The notes beneath the pieces are model-generated. The model saw nothing but the letters and a program-made list of their open reading frames with translations. It had not been told where the DNA came from and searched no databases. A DNA stretch of 64,000 bases, from NCBI GenBank assembly GCA_028284635.1, contig JANQRJ010000021.1:96613-160612 (forward strand), written 5' to 3'. Position 1 is the stretch's first letter; each line of letters begins with the position of its first letter. This document shows, one piece after another, positions 43,126 through 51,782 of the stretch. Origin of the DNA: Pelagicoccus sp. (GTDB taxonomy: Bacteria; Verrucomicrobiota; Verrucomicrobiia; Opitutales; Opitutaceae). The translations under genes and the position numbers were made by a program.

Positions 43126-43371
43126 TCACCTGCCGGTTTCATGGCGTCTGATCGCTTCTCTCGCTTGAGCGTGGCTGAAGCGACCCGACAAGATGGCTTC
43201 GATGAGTTGGCGGTAAGAGCACGCTTCGTCTTTCCACAGGTGCAGGAGTTCGATGGCGTCCTTGAGCTTTTCCTCCACGGAGCCCTCTCGACGAACTTCG
43301 CTCGACTCCTCGTTTTTCATCAAAGTGACACTCAAACGACGCTCTGCCCTGAATGCGATTTTTTCAGACAT
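43126..43371 (-). CDS. Small hypothetical protein
   Basis: The 81-aa protein (MSEKIAFRAERRLSVTLMKN ... SHAQAREAIRRHETGR) is charged and helical with no known motif. The start follows GTA just after an A+T-rich stretch without a clear ribosome-binding site. Codon composition is protein-like. It may be a true small gene or a fragment. Confidence 0.5.
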   Translation of the reverse strand: MSEKIAFRAERRLSVTLMKNEESSEVRREGSVEEKLKDAIELLHLWKDEACSYRQLIEAILSGRFSHAQAREAIRRHETGR

Positions 43372-43725
43372 TACAAAGTTGGTTTCTTGGGACTAGTGAA
43401 ATTCGATTGGCGGGAGTAGGTTTTCAGTTGGAGTCTTTTTCAAAACGCCTCGATACGGTCACTCAAATCGGAGCCCAAGAGGGATAGCTTCTCCTCGTCA
43501 ACAGATATGTCCGTTGCAAGATTTGGCATGGGCAAAAGTTTGATTTAGGAGCAACAGGGTCCGCTTCGCGGGCATTATCCGATCAGAGATCGGGCAGGCT
43601 TTTTTTGAGATCATTCTGCTTTCGTTCGATGGTCACCTAGGAGATTTTCAATGGTTGGGTCAAGATCAAATGCTACTCATAGTCTGTAGATTCAAAGTCA
43701 TCAATTTTGCTAACTTCACTCCCAG
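43372..43725. other. Intergenic stretch before the defence island
   Basis: No complete gene. On the minus strand a 29-codon frame (MPNLATDISVDEEKLSLLGS...) is probably a relic. CCGATC-AGA-GATCGG followed by GCAGGCTTTTTTT (about 43578-43604) could act as a terminator on the plus strand. Confidence 0.4.
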
Positions 43726-43956
43726 ATGGACATCGATCTGGAGAGAGCCCAAAAGCAACTTGGCGAAGTCATACGAGCAAAACGACTCGCACTGGGTTAT
43801 TCCCAGGAAGCTCTCGCTCACGAATGCGGTGTACATCGCACATACATGGGCTCAATCGAAAGAGGAGAACGCAATCTCTCACTACTTAATATTCTCCGCA
43901 TAGCAAAAGTCCTAGGCATCAAATCATCAAAACTACTCGATGTCGCTAAGCTGTAG
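43726..43956 (+). CDS. XRE-family regulator
   Basis: The 76-aa protein is a single HTH_3 domain: LGEVIRAKRLALGYSQEALA, HECGVHRTYMGSIERGERNL and LNILRIAKVLGIKSSKLLDV. Such small regulators precede type I or II restriction-modification operons as controller proteins. It lies 90 bp upstream of an hsdS tail relic and 229 bp upstream of the DRT gene, so it probably belonged to the old restriction locus and may now control the defence genes. Confidence 0.93.
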   Translation: MDIDLERAQKQLGEVIRAKRLALGYSQEALAHECGVHRTYMGSIERGERNLSLLNILRIAKVLGIKSSKLLDVAKL

Positions 43957-44045
43957 TCGAGCAACAACACCAAGTTCATTTCTCTTAAACGCGGACTGAG
44001 CAATTTGACTTCCGACGTTTGACCACTTCCGCACTTCCCCAAGGA

Positions 44046-44183
44046 ATGCGAGAAAGGTGTAGAAAATCGATAGTTGAAAACAACACCCTCACCAAACTCC
44101 GCGACACCCTCCTCCCCAAACTCATCTCTGGAGAACTCCGCGTCCCCGAAGCCAAGAAACTAGCAGCAGAGGCAACGGCATAA
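44046..44183 (+). pseudogene. hsdS: hsdS 3'-terminal remnant
   Basis: The frame ends ENNTLTKLRDTLLPKLISGE then LRVPEAKKLAAEA, the characteristic C-terminus of type I restriction specificity subunits. The rest of the gene, including the target-recognition domains, is missing; the small ATG at 44046 is fortuitous. One base separates its stop from the ATG of the next gene, as in an intact operon junction. Confidence 0.88.
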
Positions 44184-44184
44184 A

Positions 44185-47100
44185 ATGAAAGCATGGGATC
44201 CATTCGAAGACCGGCCAAGACCAACTATCGACTGCTTGATGCACGAAGCTATCCTCGTCCAAGCATGGAAAAAGTCCCACGACTATATGCGTTCACACAA
44301 CTGGTACGCTGATGTTCTCGAATTGGATATTTCGACAGCGACCCTACCAGGAATGATCCAGAAGTGGATCGTAGATTTCGACCAACAAGGATTTGAATCC
44401 CTAATACCGGATCCTTGCAGGGTCGTACCAGCACCCAAAACGCACCATTGGATTTTTTCTAAGCCTCAAAACGGTTTGAAAGAATGGCGTCCATCAATGT
44501 CTGAGAACGAAAAACAGTTTCATCTCCGACCTCTCGCCCATCTGGATATCAAAGCACAGTCACTGGCCTCCGCTGTCATGATCTGCTTAGCAGATCTGGT
44601 TGAGACCGTTCAGGGGAATCCCACACCCTCAAGGCTAGGAGAAGAATCATTTCACCATACGTCCAGCTACGGGAATCGACTGTTTTGCGATTGGGAAGGT
44701 GATAGTCAAAATGCGAGTTTCCGTTGGGGCAATGCAAACTGCTATAGAAAATATTTCACTGATTATCAGTCTTTTCTCGAGCGTCCCAAACAATATCAGA
44801 GCAGTACTACAGATTCGTCTGGATTTCGCGAGGCTATCGTGTCGCTCGACCTCAGTGGATTCTATGACAATGTAACTCCAATAGACCTATTAGACCGACT
44901 GCGCACTCTTTGCACTTCGAATTCAATTACAACTGACAACGATTTCTGGGCCGCTGCACATTCTATCATGTCATGGGCATGGCATGACGATGATTTGAGA
45001 CTCTACCAGAATAGTGACGTTTTTAAAAACGGCATGCGACTTGGACTTCCCCAGGGACTCGTCGCAAGTGGCTTTTTCAGCAATGTTGCTATGTTGGATT
45101 TCGATGCACAGTTTCACCCCAGCCACAACCATCTAGTAGCAGTTCCCAAAACCAACTCCGATTTACAGATTGTGGATTACTGCAGGTATGTCGATGATAT
45201 GAGGCTAGTCGTACGCCACTCTGACAATGACAAAGTAACTTTTATTAAAAAAAAGATAACTGAATACATTAACAACCAACTCACGAAACTAGGCACCAAT
45301 CAATCCTGCAACGAAGGCAAAACAGACTATTTGCTTCTAAAGTCAGTTGAAAGTAGAGGTAGCGACGCCATCTTGATGAAATCCATTCAATCTACAATGA
45401 GTGGACCAATGGACACAAGCCTAATGGAGGAAGTATCCATTGTGCTTAGTGGCTTGATGAACACTATCGATGATTCGTTACTCAGAGAGTCAGTAGAAAC
45501 CGATTATACCCCAAGCCTGAAACTGGCTCGTGTTCACTTGCATTCAAGAGAAGTCCGTGACGACACAATCATTCGATTCGTTAGCTACCGGCAGTTAAAA
45601 CTACTGAAAGAACGAAGAGAGCAACTTAGTGCAGAAAGCTCAAAGGACGAGATCGAGTCCATAGATGCTGAAATCGAATTGGCCGCAAGAAAGATGATAC
45701 AGCTCTGGTCCAGAGATCCATCGCTCTGTATAGTCCTGAGACATGCCCTAAAGCTCTTCCCAAGTCCTGAGATCCTAGATCCTGTAATTCATGCATTGAG
45801 CCTACATTTCAATGACAACTTGGATTATCCTACACCGGAACAGCTGGTCGTAATCTTCAACTTGGCAGAAATTTTTAAGACCTTTTCGATAGACTCCCAT
45901 CTGCAGCCGAATCCGGAATACCTACCTCCGGGCTGTAGCTTGAAAGCTCTGAATAGCACCATAAAGAAATTGGCTAGAACCGTAATTCAAAGAGGCGATC
46001 TACCTTGGTATCTCCACCAGCAAGCATCCCTTGCCTTAATTTCAATGTCAGAGGGCTCGGAGGTCTACGAGGCCCTACCGATTGCAGAATCTCATGAGCT
46101 GAAAAACTACCGCAAGGTGGCTTCTGCTCAACGAGGCATTGGTTCTGAAAATCAAAGATCGGAGCAAGAGATATTCACAACAATAGCGAATCAGTTTGCG
46201 TCAGAAAACAAACCAACTGGAGACAAACCTTTTACTAGCTTTCTTGAAGAAGATTCGTGGATAAAGCTATCCGATTCGATAAGTTCAAACTCAAATCCAT
46301 TTGCCCACGAGCACTCTTGCCTACGACTTACAGAGGAACTCCTAAAAGCGTTAACTGAATTAGAGATCTCCAAAACCACACTCACTCCTGACTCAATTTG
46401 GGTGAAATGCTCTGCCTGGGATGATTTAATTAATCCTGCGAGAGATACACTTATTGAGATCAAGTTCTCGATAGATCCGGATTCCGAATACAGAGCGATC
46501 TACACTCTTCCTGATTGGGTGGAAGAAAAACGACAATGGAAAATGCGAATCGGCATGATTGCGAGAGCCTCATTTATTGGAAACTGTGACTACACAGTTC
46601 CTTGGCGAGACCCATCCATTGAGCCCAAGGCAGGATATAGTGGGATTCGAACTAGCTGGGCCAAAAGACGCTTCGGACTATTTCAACGCTCAGACGGGCT
46701 AGCTGGGCCAGCGGCCAATTGTTCCTCTTGGTTCTCTGACCTTCTGTCTTGTTTACTATCATGGCCTGGAGCAGTAAATCGGCTATCTTCCATTCCTAGA
46801 ATTGATTCACCCAATGAATTACTCGAACTAATTGCAGTTCAAAAGAAAATCCTACGCAAGGAATATGGGCAGGCTTCAGATCTCCCAATTTACACACACG
46901 AAATAGGGCAAGAGCTATTGGGAGAATCAAAACTCACAGTAGTTATGGTGCAAACAGCTTTCCCAAGACAGAAAGATCTGTCGGAACATAGAAAGCTTGG
47001 TGCTCCTACCCACAGAAAGACTAGACGGGATCACCTCGCAACAATGCTTCGACTTGCCGAAGCATCGTTAAGTGTACGCAAAACCTACCATAAAGCGAAA

Positions 47101-47832
47101 CGGGCCCACATTACTTTACTCCCAGAACTCTCAGTTCATATCGATGACCTAGACCTAATCGAAAGGTACGTCGATAGAACGAAGTCCATTTTGTTTTGTG
47201 GATTAATATTCCACGCACATCCCAAGCTACCTAATAAAGTGGTCAACTCAGCTCGTTGGATCATACCTGATGTGAAACCTTTGGGGCGTTCAATTCGTCA
47301 CTTTTATCAGGGAAAAAACACCCCAATGAAAGAAGAGGAAGCACTAGGAATCACCGGATACCGACCGAGCCAAATAATTCTTTCCATAAAAGATCGTTCA
47401 AGTGCACATACCTACAAATTAACGGGTAGTATTTGCTTTGATGCTACCGATCTAAATCTCGCAGCAGATCTCAAGAACCTGACCGATTTCTTCATTGTAT
47501 CCGCAAACAACAAAGATGTGAGCACATTCGACGGAATGGCGGCATCACTGAATTACCTGATGTACCAGCACTTCGCCATAGTGAATACTGGCGAGTTCGG
47601 CGGGACTCTTATCAACGCTCCCTACAAAGAACGTCACGAACGCGTCCTGACTCATCAGCATGGAGGAGAACAAGCTACCGTATCGATTGCAGAAGTAGAT
47701 CTAGCGGATTGGGTAAACGCTCCCAACAAGCAAAAAGACCGTGACGACAACTCAGATTCTAAGTCGTTGAAGAGAGAAATGAAGTCACCACCTGCCAACT
47801 ACAACCGACGCACACCTCAACAGAATTACTAG
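44185..47832 (+). CDS. drt1a: Reverse transcriptase-nitrilase fusion, DRT type 1 (UG1)-like defence protein
   Basis: The 1215-aa protein carries an RT core in the first 400 residues: motif A with Asp in IVSLDLSGFYDNV (D222), motif B GLPQGLVASGFFSN (287-300) and the YVDD box (335-338). A helical middle region (400-900) follows. The last 270 residues form a carbon-nitrogen hydrolase fold: LLPELSV (catalytic Glu E981), a Lys near 1044-1049, and GSICFDATDL (C1084). This RT plus C-terminal nitrilase layout defines defence-associated reverse transcriptase type 1 (UG1), which blocks phage growth; the cDNA product and nitrilase substrate are unknown to me. All catalytic residues look intact. The start follows an hsdS remnant and no separate ribosome-binding site is strong. 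Confidence 0.9.
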   Translation: MKAWDPFEDRPRPTIDCLMHEAILVQAWKKSHDYMRSHNWYADVLELDISTATLPGMIQKWIVDFDQQGFESLIPDPCRVVPAPKTHHWIFSKPQNGLKEWRPSMSENEKQFHLRPLAHLDIKAQSLASAVMICLADLVETVQGNPTPSRLGEESFHHTSSYGNRLFCDWEGDSQNASFRWGNANCYRKYFTDYQSFLERPKQYQSSTTDSSGFREAIVSLDLSGFYDNVTPIDLLDRLRTLCTSNSITTDNDFWAAAHSIMSWAWHDDDLRLYQNSDVFKNGMRLGLPQGLVASGFFSNVAMLDFDAQFHPSHNHLVAVPKTNSDLQIVDYCRYVDDMRLVVRHSDNDKVTFIKKKITEYINNQLTKLGTNQSCNEGKTDYLLLKSVESRGSDAILMKSIQSTMSGPMDTSLMEEVSIVLSGLMNTIDDSLLRESVETDYTPSLKLARVHLHSREVRDDTIIRFVSYRQLKLLKERREQLSAESSKDEIESIDAEIELAARKMIQLWSRDPSLCIVLRHALKLFPSPEILDPVIHALSLHFNDNLDYPTPEQLVVIFNLAEIFKTFSIDSHLQPNPEYLPPGCSLKALNSTIKKLARTVIQRGDLPWYLHQQASLALISMSEGSEVYEALPIAESHELKNYRKVASAQRGIGSENQRSEQEIFTTIANQFASENKPTGDKPFTSFLEEDSWIKLSDSISSNSNPFAHEHSCLRLTEELLKALTELEISKTTLTPDSIWVKCSAWDDLINPARDTLIEIKFSIDPDSEYRAIYTLPDWVEEKRQWKMRIGMIARASFIGNCDYTVPWRDPSIEPKAGYSGIRTSWAKRRFGLFQRSDGLAGPAANCSSWFSDLLSCLLSWPGAVNRLSSIPRIDSPNELLELIAVQKKILRKEYGQASDLPIYTHEIGQELLGESKLTVVMVQTAFPRQKDLSEHRKLGAPTHRKTRRDHLATMLRLAEASLSVRKTYHKAKRAHITLLPELSVHIDDLDLIERYVDRTKSILFCGLIFHAHPKLPNKVVNSARWIIPDVKPLGRSIRHFYQGKNTPMKEEEALGITGYRPSQIILSIKDRSSAHTYKLTGSICFDATDLNLAADLKNLTDFFIVSANNKDVSTFDGMAASLNYLMYQHFAIVNTGEFGGTLINAPYKERHERVLTHQHGGEQATVSIAEVDLADWVNAPNKQKDRDDNSDSKSLKREMKSPPANYNRRTPQQNY

Positions 47833-47839
47833 AAGGGGT

Positions 47840-47917
47840 GAAAAAGGGGTCAGGCTGTGCTTCTTGATTTTGGACTCAGGAAGGCGTCAGTTGCTAGGGA
47901 CTGAGGAAGAGTTTGCG
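47840..47917 (+). repeat. 78-bp repeat, copy 1
   Basis: It begins GAAAAAGGGGTCAGGCTGTG and matches 49566-49643 with only about four differences. A third, shorter copy lies at 54400-54436, and a partial AAAAGGGGGTCAGGCC occurs near 47964. The copies flank the DRT gene and its neighbour. Confidence 0.85.
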
Positions 47918-48103
47918 GCGAATGAATCGACAGAAGGCAAATAGGACGGTAGCGGGGGCAAGAAAAGGGGGTCAGGCCATAACGCTTTAATCCCTAAGCT
48001 CTTCTCGACATCCAAGCCAACTTCCCTATCAAAGAACACTCCAATGAGCCACAGTCGCCGCAACACATCGCACACATCACCTCTCTACATATAGCGTACT
48101 TCT

Positions 48104-49195
48104 ATGTTCGATGTTCTTAAAACATACGCAGATGTAGCAGGAATCGCAGGAATCGCTTTGGGGATTTTGCTGTACTTATATAAACGCATCGAGCTCCCAA
48201 GCGCGACCTCTCGGCAGCTGACATTTATTCTCTGGAGCTCCTGTCTAGTTGTTCTCGTTGCACTGCTATTTTGGTTTATTCTGAAGTATTCTGAATTACA
48301 GGGAACTGAAAATACGAATCTTAATGATAGCTTCAGCAACAGTGATACCCAAACAAAGGAGGATGAGCGCTCGCCAACCGATGAACAAATAATGCGACTG
48401 GTGGAAGCCATGGGTTTCGAAGACAAAATGGCCAGGCATTTGCCGATGCACTTAACATCCACCACATCTTATACCAAAAGCCAAATAGAAAATAGTTTGC
48501 CTGGCGATTTCACTATAGAAGTATTTACGATCGAAGATTTGATAAAAAGAGATAATCGTTATGCTGTCTTGAAAGATTATGTAAGAGAATTCATCTTCGA
48601 GATCGTACAAGCAAGCACTCAACACACGCTTAACAGAACAACAATCGAGACTGTAATTAAGTCTATTCTCTCACCATCCATTCCCGAAATAAGGAAGAAA
48701 GTTCAACTCGCTGAAGATGCTTTCTCCGATGACTGGTTGGAAAATATCGGTCGCACTTCCGAGCAATTGCTAAAAGATCCTTACTTGTACTTTGATCGCG
48801 AGCAGACCCTGATCCCGTTGTGGAAGGAAACAAAAGCGTTTATTCTGAACGATGAACATCTTCAGCAACTAGCCAAGGAGGAGCAAAAAGCACTGGAAAG
48901 AACACCAGAGAACGAACGAAGCGACGAAGACATCGTCGTGATTAGATCGCTTACAAACTATTCGCTCTTGAAGCAAGGACTCGCGATCCAATCGCAACTG
49001 ACAAAAGAGGAGTTAAAAACGATACTTGCACACAACCATAATAGCGAAGATACGGTTGCTAACAAGCTTGCTGACAAGATTTTGAAAATCACTGAAGGAC
49101 CAGCTCAAAGCAACCCAGCATATAGAAAACTGGTACAAAGAATAGCCGAACTGGAAGAAGATATCGAAGCTAACCCGATAGTCGAAAGCAAATAG
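48104..49195 (+). CDS. Membrane protein next to the DRT gene, possible partner
   Basis: The 363-aa protein has two N-terminal membrane helices (about 8-27, VAGIAGIALGILLYLY, and 36-58, FILWSSCLVVLVALLFWFIL) and a long cytoplasmic helical domain with no known motif. Type 1 DRT loci are reported with a membrane-protein companion, as far as I recall, and this gene has the right place, strand and topology. The 271-bp gap contains the 78-bp repeat, so the original operon spacing may have been widened. Confidence is good for coding, moderate for the functional link. Confidence 0.75.
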   Translation: MFDVLKTYADVAGIAGIALGILLYLYKRIELPSATSRQLTFILWSSCLVVLVALLFWFILKYSELQGTENTNLNDSFSNSDTQTKEDERSPTDEQIMRLVEAMGFEDKMARHLPMHLTSTTSYTKSQIENSLPGDFTIEVFTIEDLIKRDNRYAVLKDYVREFIFEIVQASTQHTLNRTTIETVIKSILSPSIPEIRKKVQLAEDAFSDDWLENIGRTSEQLLKDPYLYFDREQTLIPLWKETKAFILNDEHLQQLAKEEQKALERTPENERSDEDIVVIRSLTNYSLLKQGLAIQSQLTKEELKTILAHNHNSEDTVANKLADKILKITEGPAQSNPAYRKLVQRIAELEEDIEANPIVESK

Positions 49196-49433
49196 CTCAC
49201 CAAATCGAGATAGCTGTGTTCATCGGAAGTCTTGCAACTTCCGCTACGGGAGAGAAAAGACAGCCGAATGGGTCGAACGTCAAAATTCTAAGGAAAAGCA
49301 AAACAAACATAATATGTTAATGGAGCACAATTGTGATTGCTATCTCGACACACATCTCTTTCCGAGATGTCCAGACTCTTTACCTATTGCGTTTTGTCTA
49401 CATTCGAGCATCGCACTTGGCACTTAGCCCTCG
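49196..49433. other. Short intergenic stretch
   Basis: No gene. The 18-bp string ATGGGTCGAACGTCAAAA (about 49268) recurs near 52790, after the AbiEii gene, hinting at further short repeats in the island. Confidence 0.4.
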
Positions 49434-49661
49434 ATGATCTATAAGTCAATGAAAAGAGAATATGCGGAAGCCTTAGTCAGCAAGGGTCAGCTTCGCATCG
49501 GCACATTGTACGATTTTCGAAAAGAAGAGCTCTATGGTTCTGAGATCGGTGACAAGTCGAAGGATGAAAAAGGGGTCAGGCTGTGCTTCTTGATTTTGGA
49601 CTCAGGAAGGCGTCAGTCGCTCGGGACTGAGGAAGAGCTTGCCATGGAATCTCCATTTTGA
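49434..49661 (+). pseudogene. Broken gene interrupted by the 78-bp repeat
   Basis: The first 44 codons (MIYKSMKREYAEALVSKGQL, RIGTLYDFRKEELYGSEIGD) look like the N-terminus of a conserved protein of unknown function. The sequence then runs into the 78-bp repeat (translated as KGVRLCFLILDSG), after which the original frame is lost. The rest of the gene is gone. Confidence 0.65.
49566..49643 (+). repeat. 78-bp repeat, copy 2
   Basis: About 74 of 78 positions match copy 1 at 47840. It lies inside the broken gene starting at 49434. Confidence 0.85.
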
Positions 49662-49695
49662 GCGAATTGCAAAAAGCCCTTTCACCTAGCCTCAA

Positions 49696-51066
49696 ATGCC
49701 CGAATCCCAACACACCGAATGGAAAGCGATCTGGAAGGATGACTACCTGAAATGGATCTGCGCCTTCGCCAATACGGAAGGCGGCACGCTACATATCGGT
49801 CGGGACGATTCGGGCAAGGCAATCGGTGTAGACAAACCGAAGAAGCTCCTGGAAGACTTGCCCAACAAGACACGCGACGCATTGGGGATACTAATAGACG
49901 TCCATCTGAAACGCGAAAATGGAAAATCGTATTTAGAAATCAAAGTCGAGCCACACCCCAACCCCATTAGCTACAAAGGCCACTACTACCGCCGCAGCGG
50001 CAGCACCTTGCAGGAATACAAGGGCGCTGCGCTCGATCGATTTCTCCTTAGACGTCATGGTCGCACTTGGGACGGCGTACCCATCCCTGGACTACGAACT
50101 GACGATCTTTCTTCTAGAGCTCTAGAGCGTTTCCGTGAACTGGCAGCAGAAAGCGGAAGAGTAGACTTGGGAGATCTTAAAGGTTCCGACTCTAGCTTAA
50201 TTACCAAGCTGAAGCTTACCGATGGCGACTACCTGAAACGCGCGGCTGCCCTCCTCTTCCACGACGACCCAGAGCACTTCGTTACAGGAACCTTCGTCAA
50301 GATCGGGTACTTCCGCGACGAATCGGATCTCGTCTATCACGACGAATTGCACGGCAACCTTTTCGATCAAGTCGCCCAATCCGTCGATCTGCTCCAGACC
50401 AAGTACCTCAAAGCGGCCATCAGCTACAAGGGCCTGCAACGAATCGAACGCTACCCCGTACCCAGGGAGGCCCTACGCGAAGCTCTGCTCAACGCCCTCG
50501 TCCATCGCGACTACGGCATCGCCGCTCCCGTGCAAATCCGCGTCTACGAAAACCGCCTTAGAATCTGGAACCCCGCCGAACTCCCCGAAGGCTGGACCAT
50601 CGAAACGCTTTTAAACGAACACCCATCCGTCCCCTACAACCCTGCTATCGCCAACGCCTTCTTCCGCTCCGGCGAGATAGAAACCTGGGGCCGAGGCATC
50701 CAACGCATCTTCACCGCCTGCAAGAAAGCGGGCACTCCCACACCCAAGTTGACTCACCAAGGCAACGACCTCTGGCTAGAGTTCCCGTTTGCCAAGGAAT
50801 ACCGTGAAGCCATCACCCAACCTGTGTTGGGTGAAAAGGTGGGTGAAAAGGTGGGTGAAAAGGTGGGTGAACAACTCTCGAAGAATCGCCAACAAATCCT
50901 GCTGGAAATGCTCAACAATCCAGAGGTATCGCAAAAAAACTTAGCCGAAACAATCGGGATAGCTCTTAAGAACGTGGAATCTAACGTCAACTACCTGAAA
51001 GAAAACGGTTGGATAGAACGAATAGGCCCAGCACGCGGCGGCCATTGGAAAGTTCTCAAAAGATGA
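49696..51066 (+). CDS. AlbA_2/ATP-binding transcriptional regulator-like protein (COG2865 type)
   Basis: The 456-aa protein has an N-terminal Schlafen AlbA_2 domain (FANTEGGTLHIGRDDSGKAI, about 25-45), a middle ATP-binding domain related to GHKL folds (PREALREALLNALVHRDYGI, NRLRIWNPAELPEGWTIE), and a C-terminal winged helix (ISQKNLAETIGIALKNVESN-like). Between them is a VGEK linker repeat (about 376-391). Such proteins are frequent in type I restriction loci and defence islands, where their exact role is unsettled. It lies between the DRT unit and the AbiE pair. Confidence 0.88.
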   Translation: MPESQHTEWKAIWKDDYLKWICAFANTEGGTLHIGRDDSGKAIGVDKPKKLLEDLPNKTRDALGILIDVHLKRENGKSYLEIKVEPHPNPISYKGHYYRRSGSTLQEYKGAALDRFLLRRHGRTWDGVPIPGLRTDDLSSRALERFRELAAESGRVDLGDLKGSDSSLITKLKLTDGDYLKRAAALLFHDDPEHFVTGTFVKIGYFRDESDLVYHDELHGNLFDQVAQSVDLLQTKYLKAAISYKGLQRIERYPVPREALREALLNALVHRDYGIAAPVQIRVYENRLRIWNPAELPEGWTIETLLNEHPSVPYNPAIANAFFRSGEIETWGRGIQRIFTACKKAGTPTPKLTHQGNDLWLEFPFAKEYREAITQPVLGEKVGEKVGEKVGEQLSKNRQQILLEMLNNPEVSQKNLAETIGIALKNVESNVNYLKENGWIERIGPARGGHWKVLKR

Positions 51067-51119
51067 AGTTCACCGAATCCCAACAAAACGAATGGAAAGC
51101 GACCCGCAGGGCTCGCTAA
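51063..51119 (+). pseudogene. Relic of a second AlbA_2-type gene start
   Basis: The 18 codons MKFTESQQNEWKATRRAR echo the start of the preceding gene (MPESQHTEWKAIWKDDYL). The ATG overlaps the stop of that gene, and the frame ends after 18 codons. It suggests a duplicated gene that was deleted except for its first codons. Confidence 0.5.
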
Positions 51120-51170
51120 ATTTCACAAAACGGCCTTTCAATTTGTGAAGTTTTTAGCCAATTTCATAGC

Positions 51171-51782
51171 ATGAAATCCATTGAAGATAAGATAGTTAAG
51201 CGGATTTATTCCAAGAAAAGGGGTTGGGCATTTTCTAGAAACGATTTTTTGGATATTGGAAGCGATGACTCAACCCGCAAGGCATTGACGAGCCTAGAAG
51301 CCAAGGAGACGATTCGAAGGGTAATGCGGGGCCTCTACGACTACCCTCGAAGGAGCAAATTGATCGACGGTCCCATGGAGCCAGATATGGGACAAGTCGC
51401 GCAAGCCTTAGCACGCAAATCGGGTTGGCGCATACAGCCGTCGGAAAACACGGCGCTGAATATTTTGGGACTCTCCACTCAGGTTCCCGCGCAAGCGGTT
51501 TACCTTTCCGATGGGCCGAGCAAAACTTTTTCTGTAGGGAAACGAAAACTGGTTTTCAGAAAGCGCACCCTAAAAGAATCCGGATTTAAACACAGCGAGA
51601 GCGAACTGGTCGTGCAGGCCCTCAAGGCCCTAGGCCAAGATCGAATCACTCTAGAAATTCGAAAGAAGCTTCAAGAAGCAATCCCTGTCTCCAAGTGGGA
51701 ACAAATCCTCCGGGACACGAAGACAGCCCCCGCCTGGGTATCCGACATCATTCGAAGCCTAGCCAAAGAAAGCGCGTCATGA
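51171..51782 (+). CDS. abiEi: AbiEi-type antitoxin (DUF6088 family)
   Basis: The 203-aa protein has an N-terminal winged helix (VKRIYSKKRGWAFSRNDFLD, EAKETIRRVMRGLYDYPRRS), then a C-terminal domain with GWRIQPSENTALNILGLSTQ and KTFSVGKRKLVFRKR. This is the layout of AbiEi/DUF6088 antitoxins, which repress the operon and counter the nucleotidyltransferase toxin. Its stop overlaps the toxin ATG (ATGA), the usual coupling. Type IV toxin-antitoxin systems of this kind cause abortive infection. Confidence 0.9.
   Translation: MKSIEDKIVKRIYSKKRGWAFSRNDFLDIGSDDSTRKALTSLEAKETIRRVMRGLYDYPRRSKLIDGPMEPDMGQVAQALARKSGWRIQPSENTALNILGLSTQVPAQAVYLSDGPSKTFSVGKRKLVFRKRTLKESGFKHSESELVVQALKALGQDRITLEIRKKLQEAIPVSKWEQILRDTKTAPAWVSDIIRSLAKESAS

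Noticed and set aside
50821..50871. Microsatellite as sequencing artefact
   Set aside because: The 12-bp repeat keeps the reading frame (VGEK units), a linker often seen in this protein family.
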